This document shows, piece by piece, positions 51,848 through 60,189 of a stretch of DNA of 64,000 bases; positions within the stretch are counted from its first letter, which is position 1, and every line of letters begins with the position of its first letter. A program made the position numbers and the translations under genes. The DNA is from Hyphomicrobiales bacterium. Its GTDB lineage: Bacteria; Pseudomonadota; Alphaproteobacteria; Rhizobiales; Rhizobiaceae. The notes beneath the pieces are model-generated. The model was not told the DNA's origin. It saw only the letters and a list, made by a program, of their open reading frames with translations, and ran no database searches. The DNA lies in assembly GCA_900472485.1 (NCBI GenBank), contig UCII01000008.1, forward strand, positions 1 through 64,000. Direction: 5' to 3'.

Positions 51848-52969
51848 ATGAGCGAACTCAAGGTCGCATTGGAAGATGCTGCAGGCGAAGGGATTATTTC
51901 CTCGGGCCAGGCAGAACGATTGCTGCCCTACCTCGCTGCGAGGAATATCGGCGTGCTGCCGGCGCAGGCTCTTTCATCGCAGCACGGGCAGGACGATCCC
52001 AATCCGCTGGAAGATACGGAAGCGCCGCGTTTCGTGCGTGGCTTTCACGATGTACTCATCACTATCGGCGTCATCGTGCTGCTCATCGGACTATGCGGAT
52101 TGGCGAACCGCTATGCGCCCATACTGGCGATCGTCGTGCTTGCCGAGATCCTGGTGCGCCGCCAGCGACTGGCGCTTCCGGCCGTGGTCTTGACCGTCGC
52201 CCTCGCCGTCTGGGTTTTCTACATGGTGGTGAGCTATGTGACTTCCACACCGACGCTGAGCAATAATTTCACGATCGGCGCAATCGTCCTGGTAGCGCCA
52301 TTCCCGCTGTCGCTGGCGTTGTTTTACTGGCGCTACCGCGTGCCGCTGTCGCTGGCCTTATTCCTGTTTTCGCTGTTCGGCCTGTTTCTCGCCGCGGTCT
52401 TCTATGCCGTCGGCACGGTAACTGGCTCTTCGAATGTGCCGGCGGATTATCCCATCCAGACGATGATGATCTTGCTGGTGACCGCTCTTGGCAGCTTTAT
52501 ATTGGCAATGCGCTATGATCTCAGCGATCCGCAGAGAGTTACGCGCCGGTCCGACGTGGCCTTCTGGCTGCATCTCGCAACGGCGCCAGCCCTGCTTTAC
52601 TCGACGATCCTTTTGGCTTTGCGCCTCGAGCTCGCCAGCAGCGGCATCGTCTTCACCAATCTCACCGATGCCCTCTTTGGGGGATATCTGCAGGCGGTGA
52701 CGGTCCTCGTGGCGGTGCTGGTGATGATGCTGATTGGGCTCATCATCGATCGCCGCGCTTTCGTGACTGCCGGCCTCGTATCGCTGGGCTTGGCGACGGC
52801 AGCCATCCTCCGACACAACAATGCGGGTCTCGATAAGGTCGGCTTCCTGGTGTTGATGATCGTGGGGCTGGTCGTGCTCGTGATCGGCATCGGCTGGGCC
52901 GATCTGCGCCGCCTCATCGTGAGGCGCCTGCCTGCCGGCATGCAATCGAGATTGCCGGCGCTCAGATAG
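51848..52969 (+). CDS. DUF2157-type polytopic membrane protein
   Basis: A 373-residue protein. A short cytoplasmic N-terminus (ALEDAAGEGIISSGQAERLLPYLAARN) is followed by about nine to ten hydrophobic segments from residue 70 to 355. The N-terminal module and helix pattern match the DUF2157 group of predicted membrane proteins, whose function is unknown. No transport motif is evident. It is divergent from the MaoC genes and convergent with ychF, sharing a hairpin with it. Confidence 0.7.
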   Translation: MSELKVALEDAAGEGIISSGQAERLLPYLAARNIGVLPAQALSSQHGQDDPNPLEDTEAPRFVRGFHDVLITIGVIVLLIGLCGLANRYAPILAIVVLAEILVRRQRLALPAVVLTVALAVWVFYMVVSYVTSTPTLSNNFTIGAIVLVAPFPLSLALFYWRYRVPLSLALFLFSLFGLFLAAVFYAVGTVTGSSNVPADYPIQTMMILLVTALGSFILAMRYDLSDPQRVTRRSDVAFWLHLATAPALLYSTILLALRLELASSGIVFTNLTDALFGGYLQAVTVLVAVLVMMLIGLIIDRRAFVTAGLVSLGLATAAILRHNNAGLDKVGFLVLMIVGLVVLVIGIGWADLRRLIVRRLPAGMQSRLPALR

Positions 52970-52979
52970 GCGCCGGCAA
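52952..52979. terminator. Hairpin between the DUF2157 and ychF genes
   Basis: TTGCCGGCGC (52952-52961) pairs with GCGCCGGCAA (52970-52979), a perfect 10-bp stem that covers the DUF2157 stop codon. No T-run follows on either strand, so it is only a possible terminator. Confidence 0.4.
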
Positions 52980-52990
52980 GATAAAGGCGA

Positions 52991-54094
52991 TCAGGTGTTG
53001 AAGCGGAAGTGGATGACGTCGCCGTCCTGGACGACATATTCCTTGCCTTCGTCACGGGCTTTGCCGGCTTCTTTCGCGCCGGTTTCGCCGTTATAGGCGA
53101 TGTAATCGTCATAGGCGATCGTGTTGGCGCGGATGAAGCCGCGTTCGAAATCCGAATGGATAACGCCGGCGGCCTGCGGTGCCTTCGTGCCCTGCTCGAT
53201 AGTCCAGGCGCGCGTTTCCTTCGGGCCTACGGTGAAGTAGGTGATGAGGTGCAGGAGCTTGTAGCCGGCGCGGATCAGGCGGTCGAGGCCAGCTTCGTCG
53301 AGGCCGAGCGCGGAGAGGAATTCCTTCGCCTCTTCGTCGGGCAGCTGCGCCACTTCTGCTTCGATGGCGGCGGAGATGATGACGACTTCCGAATTCTGCT
53401 CCTTGGCCATGGCAGCGACTGCTGCCGTATGCTCGTTGCCGGTCGCGGCATCGCCCTCGGCGACGTTGCAAACGTAAAGCACCGGGTGCGAGGTCAAAAG
53501 ATTCAGGCCCTTGAGGATGCGGGTCTCTTCGGCATCCAGCTTCGAGAGCAGCGTGCGCACCGGCTTGCCTTCCTGAAGCAATGCGAGCGACGCATCCATG
53601 ATCGGCAGCATCGCCATGGATTCCTTGTCTTTGCCGGTAGCGCGCTTGCGCGTCTGCTCGGTGCGGCGCTCAAGGCTCTCGAGGTCGGCGAGCATCAGCT
53701 CGGTCTCGATCGTCTCGGCATCGGCGACCGGATTGATGCGGCCTTCGACATGGGTAATGTCGCTGTCTTCGAAGCAGCGCAGCACATGCACGATGGCATC
53801 GACTTCGCGGATATTGGCGAGGAACTGGTTGCCGAGGCCTTCGCCCTTCGATGCGCCGCGCACGAGGCCGGCAATATCGACGAAAGAGATGCGCGTCGGG
53901 ATCAGTTCCTTCGACTTGGCGATGTCGGCAAGCTTGCGCATGCGCGGATCGGGAACCGCGACTTCACCCGTGTTCGGCTCGATCGTGCAGAACGGATAAT
54001 TCGCCGCCTGCGCCGCTGCCGTCTTGGTCAGTGCGTTGAACAGAGTGGACTTGCCGACATTCGGCAGCCCGACGATACCGCATTTGAAACCCAT
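52991..54094 (-). CDS. ychF: Redox-responsive ATPase YchF (Obg-family)
   Basis: A 367-residue P-loop protein of the Obg/YchF group, which prefers ATP over GTP and associates with ribosomes. G1 is GLPNVGKSTLFN (8-19), G3 is DIAGLVRGASKGEGLGNQFL, a coiled-coil region lies near 150-190, and the TGS domain is C-terminal (GTKAPQAAGVIHSDFERGFIRANTIAYDDY). In many alphaproteobacteria it follows rplY and pth; here pth is one gene away and rplY is separated by two signalling genes. Confidence 0.95.
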   Translation of the reverse strand: MGFKCGIVGLPNVGKSTLFNALTKTAAAQAANYPFCTIEPNTGEVAVPDPRMRKLADIAKSKELIPTRISFVDIAGLVRGASKGEGLGNQFLANIREVDAIVHVLRCFEDSDITHVEGRINPVADAETIETELMLADLESLERRTEQTRKRATGKDKESMAMLPIMDASLALLQEGKPVRTLLSKLDAEETRILKGLNLLTSHPVLYVCNVAEGDAATGNEHTAAVAAMAKEQNSEVVIISAAIEAEVAQLPDEEAKEFLSALGLDEAGLDRLIRAGYKLLHLITYFTVGPKETRAWTIEQGTKAPQAAGVIHSDFERGFIRANTIAYDDYIAYNGETGAKEAGKARDEGKEYVVQDGDVIHFRFNT

Positions 54095-54321
54095 GGCACC
54101 TTGTCCATATCTTGAAAATCTTTGCAGTGCCTATGGGGGAACGGCCGTTGCGGGTCAAGTCTTGTGCGGGCAAACAGCCGCTTTTCTGCTGATGGAGGGC
54201 TGAGAGCGGGAAACGGCCACATTGTCTCCCTGACACGACCATCCTTGAAGGATGTGGTGCGCTGCACTATAATCTCCCCATTAGCCCAAAACCCTTTCCC
54301 CTGTCGTCAACGGTGATGCCG

Positions 54322-54633
54322 ATGAGTGACAATGATGTTGTCCTGAAACCAAAGACTAAAACAAAGCCGAAGGTCGAGAGGCCAAAGCTCTACAAGATCA
54401 TTCTCGTGAACGACGATTACACGCCGCGGGAATTCGTCATCATGGTGCTCAAAGCCGTCTTCCGCATGAGCGAGGAGAGCGGCTATCGCGTCATGATGAC
54501 GGCACACAAGCTCGGCACCTGTGTTGTCATGGTCTGCGCGCGCGATATTGCCGAGACGAAGGCCCAGGAGGCGGTCGATCTTGCCAAGAGCGCGGGCTTC
54601 CCGCTGATGTTCACGACCGAGCCCGAAGAGTAG
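54322..54633 (+). CDS. clpS2: ClpS-family adaptor, ClpS2 type
   Basis: ClpS adaptors deliver N-degron proteins to ClpAP. This 103-residue protein has LYKIILVNDDYTPREFV (core, about 26-42) with the conserved NDDYTP and ends in AETKAQEAVDLAKSAGFPLMFTTEPEE. It resembles Agrobacterium ClpS2 more than ClpS1, which is usually encoded beside clpA; here no clpA is adjacent. Agrobacterium ClpS2 is reported to prefer a narrower set of N-degrons. The start at 54322 (MSDNDVV) is chosen by family; earlier in-frame GTG/ATG codons exist. Confidence 0.88.
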   Translation: MSDNDVVLKPKTKTKPKVERPKLYKIILVNDDYTPREFVIMVLKAVFRMSEESGYRVMMTAHKLGTCVVMVCARDIAETKAQEAVDLAKSAGFPLMFTTEPEE

Positions 54634-54639
54634 GAACGA

Positions 54640-54670
54640 CCATATCCGCTAAGCGGGCCGGCGGATATGG
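54640..54670. terminator. Hairpin between the clpS2 and GNAT genes
   Basis: CCATATCCGC (54640-54649) pairs with GCGGATATGG (54661-54670), a perfect 10-bp stem spanning the end of the GNAT gene. There is no T-run, so termination is uncertain. Confidence 0.4.
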
Positions 54671-55122
54671 AAGCCGGTCTTGTCCTGCTTGAAGCCGCAA
54701 TTGGCATAGAAACGCAGCGTTGCCGGATTTTTCGAGCCCGTCAGCAGCATGACCTTGTAGCAGTTCCTCTTCCAGGCGCTTGCGAACGCCCTGCGGATAA
54801 CCGTGCCGGCAAGGCCGCGCCGACGGTGGTCGGCGTGGGTTACCACATTCTCGATCAAGGCATAAGGCGCGCCGCCCCGCGTGAGATTGGGAATGATGAC
54901 CAGCGTCACGGAGGAGACGGCCTCGTCGCCGTCAAAGGCGGCCAAGATCGTCATGCCGGGATGGGCAAGGACTTCCGTAAGGCGGCTCTCCGCCAGCCCT
55001 AGCTCCAGTATCGGATCTTCCGCGTTCAGGTGCCGATAAAGTGCAAGCAGGGTCGGCAGGTCCGCCATCGCGACCGACCGGACGACGATATCTGCTCCGC
55101 TTTCCGGCGCTATCTCCGACAT
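54649..55122 (-). CDS. GNAT-family N-acetyltransferase
   Basis: A 157-residue acetyltransferase with NVVTHADHRRRGLAGTVIRRAFASAWKRNCYKVMLLTGS as the acetyl-CoA motif and adjoining strand. NPATLRFYANCGF follows as motif B. It starts two bases before the pth stop ends, so translation is likely coupled with pth. The substrate is unknown. No membrane segment is seen. The link to pth may be conserved in the genus (inference), and its role could be in detoxification or protein modification. Confidence 0.83.
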   Translation of the reverse strand: MSEIAPESGADIVVRSVAMADLPTLLALYRHLNAEDPILELGLAESRLTEVLAHPGMTILAAFDGDEAVSSVTLVIIPNLTRGGAPYALIENVVTHADHRRRGLAGTVIRRAFASAWKRNCYKVMLLTGSKNPATLRFYANCGFKQDKTGFHIRRPA

Positions 55123-55123
55123 C

Positions 55124-55843
55124 TCAATCGTCCTTCTTGCCGAACATCCGCTTCAGCATCTCCGCCATGGGACCCGTTTCCGGGATCTTCGGCTTGATGT
55201 GATTGCGCGCCTGATGAATATGAGATTTGCTGGCTTGCGCCTTCTTCTCCGGCTTGGGCGCGTCGTCCTCCGCCTTGCCGCCCAGGGCAAGCGCGATCTT
55301 GTTCATCAGTTGCGAATCTTCGCCGCGCACCAGCATGTCGGCATTGTCGGCAAGCGTATCGAACAAGGGATCCAGCCAGTCCCTGTCCACCTTGGCGAAA
55401 TCGCCGAGAACGTGGTTGTGCACCAGCTCCTTGGCACCGGGATGGCCGATGCCGAGGCGCAGGCGGCGATAGTCCTTGCCGCAATGGGCATCGATCGACT
55501 TGATGCCGTTATGGCCGCCATGGCCGCCGCCGGTCTTCAGCCGCGCCTTGCCGGCGGGCAGATCGAGTTCATCGTAGATGACGACGAGGTCGGACGGCTG
55601 CAGCTTATAGAAGCGCATGGCTTCGCCGACGGATTCGCCCGAGAGGTTCATGAAGGTCTGCGGCTTGATGAGCAGCACCTTCTGGCCGCCGAATTCGCCT
55701 TCGGCAATCTCCGCCTTGAATTTCCTCGACCAGGGCGAAAAGTTGTGGCGGCGGTGGATCGCCTCCACGGCCATGAATCCGATATTGTGGCGGTTGCCCT
55801 GATATTTGGCGCCCGGATTGCCGAGGCCTGCGATGAGAAGCAT
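55124..55843 (-). CDS. pth: Peptidyl-tRNA hydrolase
   Basis: Pth frees tRNA from aborted peptidyl-tRNA. The fold and active site are complete: Asn9 and His19 ([18 protein letters not shown]), the Asn in [11 protein letters not shown], and the Asp in [14 protein letters not shown] ~50-residue charged C-terminal tail ([19 protein letters not shown], then KRMFGKKDD) extends beyond the usual ~190 residues, as in other rhizobia. The start at 55843 ([11 protein letters not shown]) is dictated by the fold. It lies downstream of the SBP/GGDEF-EAL pair. Confidence 0.96.
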   Translation of the reverse strand: MLLIAGLGNPGAKYQGNRHNIGFMAVEAIHRRHNFSPWSRKFKAEIAEGEFGGQKVLLIKPQTFMNLSGESVGEAMRFYKLQPSDLVVIYDELDLPAGKARLKTGGGHGGHNGIKSIDAHCGKDYRRLRLGIGHPGAKELVHNHVLGDFAKVDRDWLDPLFDTLADNADMLVRGEDSQLMNKIALALGGKAEDDAPKPEKKAQASKSHIHQARNHIKPKIPETGPMAEMLKRMFGKKDD

Positions 55844-55915
55844 GTGCTTCGCCCTTCGAAAATGCCGATGCCCTTCACCACAGCGATTTGACGACAAAGT
55901 CAAGGCGGGATGCGG

Positions 55916-56647
55916 TCAGTCGCTGAGGTGCAGGCCGTACTTCAGGAAAATCCGCTTTTGCGTTCCGTCGGCAATCAGCGCATTCAAAGCCGTCTGCATC
56001 TTATCCAAGAGGTCGCTGGGGAAATCCTTGTGACAGGCGATCCCCATGGGCTGTTGCGAGAGAAGGGTCACCTTCTCCACGGCGTTGCCCTCTTTCTGCA
56101 ACTTGTCGAAATAGAATTCGGAGATCGGCATCAGGTCGATGCGGTCGCTCATCAGCTTCTTCAACGCGGCCTTGAAGTCGCTACCGACGTCGATGCGCGG
56201 GAAGTCGTTCCGGCGCAGGATCGCTTCCGTATAATCCTCTCGCCAGGTGCCGACGAGATACTTTCTGGCTTCGGCGATGTTGCCGGCGGTAACGCTGGAG
56301 CCGCTATGCTTGATTAAAACGTTACGGTCGATCAGCAGCGGCTGTACCCATTTGAAGAGCTTGTCGCGTTCTTCGTTGTGAGCTGCAACGAATACGCAGG
56401 TCATGGGTTCCATCAGCGCCTGGGTGTAGGCTCGCGCCCAGGGCATGATGTCGATCGTATAGTCGACGCCGAGATCGGTCATTACCTTCCGCACCTGGTC
56501 GGTGGTCGCTCCGACAACGGTCTTACCCTCGCGATAGTTGAAGGGCGGATATTCCTCGGTGGTGAAATGGATTGTCTCGGCGTGGACGGAGGAGAAAAGC
56601 GTGAGCGAAAACAGGCCGGTAGCAATCATAAGCAGCGGTTTTCGCAT
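55916..56647 (-). CDS. Periplasmic substrate-binding protein (SBP_bac_3 type)
   Basis: A 243-residue protein with a signal peptide (MRKPLLMIATGLFSLTLFSSVHA) and an amino-acid-type solute-binding fold (TEEYPPFNYREGKTVVGATTDQVRKVMTDLG, then LPISEFYFDKL-like lobe II). It has no ABC permease or ATPase partner. It directly follows the GGDEF-EAL gene, whose stop is 15 bases before this ATG, so they form one unit. The likely job is to sense a ligand and pass the signal to that protein's periplasmic domain, as NspS does for MbaA in Vibrio. The ATG at 56659 is an alternative start. Confidence 0.8.
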   Translation of the reverse strand: MRKPLLMIATGLFSLTLFSSVHAETIHFTTEEYPPFNYREGKTVVGATTDQVRKVMTDLGVDYTIDIMPWARAYTQALMEPMTCVFVAAHNEERDKLFKWVQPLLIDRNVLIKHSGSSVTAGNIAEARKYLVGTWREDYTEAILRRNDFPRIDVGSDFKAALKKLMSDRIDLMPISEFYFDKLQKEGNAVEKVTLLSQQPMGIACHKDFPSDLLDKMQTALNALIADGTQKRIFLKYGLHLSD

Positions 56648-56661
56648 GCTGTTCCTCATCG

Positions 56662-59028
56662 CTATGACGCTTGTGCTACGGGGGAAGGGTGATGTTGGTG
56701 CGAGCCGACCAGCGTCCGTATCAGATTGTCTGGATGCAGCGGCCGATAGAACAGATAGCCCTGGCCATAGTCGATACCCATGGCACGCAGGGTCGCGCAT
56801 TCCTCCTCGGTCTCCACGCCTTCCGCAATTACTGTGCAATTCATCTTGTGCGACAGCGTGGTGATGCTTTCGACCAGCATGCGGCTTTTGGCGCTGACAT
56901 CGGAGGCGGTGTCGTTGATGGCGCGGATGAAGGATTGGTCGATCTTGATAATGTCAACGGGGAAGCGGTTGATATAGCTCAGTGACGAATAACCCGTGCC
57001 GAAATCGTCGAGTGCAATGCGGCAGCCGTAGCGGCAGATCTCGTTGATCACCATGCGCGTCTCCGGATTGTCATCCATGAGCACAGCCTCGGTGATTTCG
57101 ACGACGATGCGTCGGGCGGCAATTTCGTGGCGCGACAGCAGGGCCGCAATGCGCAGCGGCAATTCCTGTTCGAACTGCAGCGGCGAGAAGTTGATGGCGA
57201 GATAGGTGTCCTGCATGCCCTCGATCCGCGAGAGGCGAGCAAAATCGGCGATAGCCTTCTCCATGATGCGATTGCCGATGCGAATGATCGATCCGGTCTC
57301 TTCAGCAACCTCGATGATGCGGCCAGGGGGCAGTATGCCTTTTTGCGGGTGATGCAGGCGCATCAGCGCCTCGAAACCGGCGATCGAGCGGTCGTCTATA
57401 TTGACGACGGGCTGCAGATAGGCTTCGAACCAGTCTTCGTTGAGGCCGGTTTCGATATGGTTCTCCAGTTCGGCGCGGCGGCGGGAATCGTCCAGCATGC
57501 CGTTGTCGAAAATTTGTGCGCCGTTCTTGCCATCGCGCTTCTTGGCATACATGGCGATGTCGGATTTCAGCAGCAGTTCGGCTGCATTGGCGGCCTGACT
57601 GGGATAAATCGCAATGCCGATGCTGGCGCTGAGGCGCGCATCGCCGATGAAGGGCGCCTCGAAGACCTCGGCGATAAGAGCCGCCATGTCGATCGCTCTT
57701 GCTTCCGCATTCTCGGCCAAAAGCAGCATGGCAAATTCATCGCCGCCGAGGCGGGCGGCGATGTCGCCCGGCTTCAGGCATTTCTGCAGGCGCGATACCA
57801 ATTCGCGCAGTGCCGCATCGCCGGCGGCATGGCCCATATTGTCGTTGATCCATTTGAAGCGATCGAGATCGATGAAGAGGCAGGCGAGTTCGCGCTTGCG
57901 CAGATCGGCTTCATTGATCTTTGCGTCCAGCGCGCTCTCGAAGCCCTGGCGGTTGAGAAGGCCGGTCAGGTGATCGGTAATCGCCTGCCGCAGATTACGG
58001 TCTTCCGACTGCTTGAGTTCGGTAACGTCGGTCATGACGGAGAGCGACAGACCGTCCTGGATCGCGGTCGTTTCGAGGATCAGGACATCCATGATCCGCC
58101 CATCCTGGCAAAGGAATTTCACCGTCACGGCAAGGCGGGCGGCACTATCGGGGTTGCCGCGTTTGCGCTCGATATATTGCACGCGTGAATCCGGCAGGAT
58201 CAGGCTTGCAAACTCGCGGCCGATCACCTCGGCGCGATCATAGCCTGTGGCGGCGAGCCAGTAGTCGCTGACGGCAGCGATGCAATCGTTCTTGTCGAGC
58301 GAGAAAAGCATGGCGGGCGTCAGATTATAGGTATCCGTCGCACGGCGATGGGCTAGCTTCAGTTCGTTTTCCTCGCGCTGGAGCTTGCTCTGCATATCGT
58401 TGAAGCTGCTGGCAAGCCGGCCCATCTCGTCGTTCGACTGCCAGTCGACGTGATGACGCGAGCCGAGCCGCCGTGTGGCCTCGATGGCATGCGTCAGCCG
58501 CATCAGCGGCTGGATGACGAAGATGCGATTGCCGATCAGCGCCGCGCCGAAGACCGTCAACACGGCGAAGATGAAGATGGAGATGAAGACGATCTCTTCG
58601 CTCTTCAGGCCGTCGAACAGGCCGAGCTGAGGATAATAGACGGTGATGGTGCCAAGCCGCTTCGCACCGTCGACGCCGTTGTAGATGATTGGCCGGTCAA
58701 CGGACTCCAGATTGCCCTTGTAAGATTTCGGGATGGTCGATTGCGTGACGTCGAGCTGGCCGGAAAGATCGCGGACATTGACACGGACGATCGCGCCTTC
58801 GGCGACGGTGGTCGCACTGATCTGGGTGACGCTGTCTTCATCGAGGTCCCATAGCGGCTTTGCGAGAGCCTGGGCATTGGCGACGAGTAGAACGGCTATG
58901 TGATCCTTGATTTCCTTTTCTGCGCGTTCGGACGACAGAAAAAGGAAAAGCACGAAGAGCGGCGCCACGAAAACCAGCAGCGCACCGCAAACGATCGCGA
59001 AAAACCGGTTTTCGACCGAATGGCTCAT
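56662..59028 (-). CDS. Membrane GGDEF-EAL protein (c-di-GMP synthesis and breakdown)
   Basis: A 788-residue signalling protein. The order is TM1 (about 10-32), a periplasmic sensor domain of ~110 residues, TM2 (about 145-167), HAMP, PAS (about 235-350), GGDEF and EAL. GGDEF is intact (428-432), while the inhibitory I-site reads KPGD in place of RxxD. EAL is intact (553-555) with NFSPLQF, EITEAVL, DDFGTGYSSL, KIDQSFI and AEGVE, so phosphodiesterase activity is likely. Whether cyclase activity is real is unclear. Its operon partner is a periplasmic binding protein, which probably controls it. Confidence 0.92.
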   Translation of the reverse strand: MSHSVENRFFAIVCGALLVFVAPLFVLFLFLSSERAEKEIKDHIAVLLVANAQALAKPLWDLDEDSVTQISATTVAEGAIVRVNVRDLSGQLDVTQSTIPKSYKGNLESVDRPIIYNGVDGAKRLGTITVYYPQLGLFDGLKSEEIVFISIFIFAVLTVFGAALIGNRIFVIQPLMRLTHAIEATRRLGSRHHVDWQSNDEMGRLASSFNDMQSKLQREENELKLAHRRATDTYNLTPAMLFSLDKNDCIAAVSDYWLAATGYDRAEVIGREFASLILPDSRVQYIERKRGNPDSAARLAVTVKFLCQDGRIMDVLILETTAIQDGLSLSVMTDVTELKQSEDRNLRQAITDHLTGLLNRQGFESALDAKINEADLRKRELACLFIDLDRFKWINDNMGHAAGDAALRELVSRLQKCLKPGDIAARLGGDEFAMLLLAENAEARAIDMAALIAEVFEAPFIGDARLSASIGIAIYPSQAANAAELLLKSDIAMYAKKRDGKNGAQIFDNGMLDDSRRRAELENHIETGLNEDWFEAYLQPVVNIDDRSIAGFEALMRLHHPQKGILPPGRIIEVAEETGSIIRIGNRIMEKAIADFARLSRIEGMQDTYLAINFSPLQFEQELPLRIAALLSRHEIAARRIVVEITEAVLMDDNPETRMVINEICRYGCRIALDDFGTGYSSLSYINRFPVDIIKIDQSFIRAINDTASDVSAKSRMLVESITTLSHKMNCTVIAEGVETEEECATLRAMGIDYGQGYLFYRPLHPDNLIRTLVGSHQHHPSPVAQAS

Positions 59029-59214
59029 AGTTCCGTTAGCTCCCCGGTTATAGACCAGCGGATTTGGGAGGGCGCCGCTTTCTACAACTCTTTCGAGCAG
59101 ATTTTCATGAATCCGTTAAATGTTGCTGAAACTGTGGGGTTAATGGAAATCAACGATAGTATAGATCCAAGACGTTCTTATTTTTACTTTCTCTAATATT
59201 TGTTTCCGAACATG

Positions 59215-59246
59215 AAAAAACCCGCCGTTCCGAGGGGAGGCGGGTT
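59215..59246 (-). terminator. Rho-independent terminator of rplY
   Basis: On the minus strand AACCCGCC (59246-59239) pairs with GGCGGGTT (59226-59219), followed by a T-run (AAAAAA at 59215-59220 on the plus strand). Confidence 0.88.
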
Positions 59247-59272
59247 TCAATGCTTCAGGTCGAAGATGCCAA

Positions 59273-59890
59273 TCAGGCGCTGGCTTCTTCGCCGCCTTCG
59301 GCTTCGTCCTCAGCAAGACCGGCTGCCGGAGCAACGATCGTTGCGATCGTGAAGTCGCGGTCGGCGATGACCGGGGTCACGTTCTTCGGCAGCTTGACGG
59401 CCGAGATGTGGATGCTGTCGCCGCTCTTCAGACCGGAGAGGTCAACGGTGAAGAATTCCGGGATCGCATCGGCCGGGCAATGAACTTCGACTTCGTGGCG
59501 AACGATGTTCAGGACGCCGCCAGCCTTGAGGCCCGGGGACTTCTCATGGTTTTCGAAGTGAACCGGGATTTCGACGGTGACCGCCGTGTTGCCGGAAACG
59601 CGCAGGAAGTCGACGTGAACCGTGAAGTCACGGACCGGATCGAGCTGGTAGTCCTTCGGCAGAACCTTGATCTTCTTGCCGCCGACGTCGATCGTTGCGA
59701 TCGTCGTGAGGAAGCCGCCGGCGTGGATGCGCTTCGTCACCTCATTGGTGTTGAGAGCGATAGAAATGGGGGCCTGCTTGTCACCATAGATGACAGCGGG
59801 GATCAGACCATTGCGGCGAAGTTCACGGGCGGACCCCTTACCAACCCGTTCGCGCGCCTCGGCCTTGAGCTCGTAGCTTTCGTGGCTCAT
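59273..59890 (-). CDS. rplY: 50S ribosomal protein L25, Ctc type
   Basis: This is the long (205-residue) two-domain L25/Ctc form. The N-terminal 5S-rRNA-binding domain (about 1-95, with [28 protein letters not shown]) is followed by the TL5-type C-terminal domain. The tail is acidic ([13 protein letters not shown]). AAAGGA lies close before the ATG. A promoter about 120 bases upstream and a terminator of its own mark it as a single-gene unit. In many relatives pth follows directly; here a GGDEF-EAL/SBP pair lies between. Confidence 0.95.
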   Translation of the reverse strand: MSHESYELKAEARERVGKGSARELRRNGLIPAVIYGDKQAPISIALNTNEVTKRIHAGGFLTTIATIDVGGKKIKVLPKDYQLDPVRDFTVHVDFLRVSGNTAVTVEIPVHFENHEKSPGLKAGGVLNIVRHEVEVHCPADAIPEFFTVDLSGLKSGDSIHISAVKLPKNVTPVIADRDFTIATIVAPAAGLAEDEAEGGEEASA

Positions 59891-60015
59891 AGCTATTCCT
59901 TTCGAGGTTATTTGGAGAGTTCATTCGGTCGGCCTACGCCGTATCGATTGAACTGGAGGAGGGCATGCCCTGCCTCATCCGCGTTGCCTCCAAGGGTGTC
60001 TACGCGGACGCGTGG

Positions 60016-60044
60016 CGTATAATACAAAGCGGCTAAAGGTGCAA
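60016..60044 (-). promoter_or_regulatory. Candidate rplY promoter
   Basis: On the minus strand, TTGCAC (60044-60039), 17 bases, TATACG (60021-60016). The predicted 5' leader of about 120 bases contains GGGCATGCCC, a palindrome with flanking GAGG/CCTC. Confidence 0.5.
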
Positions 60045-60189
60045 GCACCCCGGAATACGAAGCCCTGTGGTGACATTGCAACTGCCACGAACAAGCCTGA
60101 GGTATCATGTCTATCAACGCCTTGACATATACCCTCGGCCCCATCAACAGTCGAATCCAATCGATTGGCGCCAGAAGGAGAGGTCGGGC

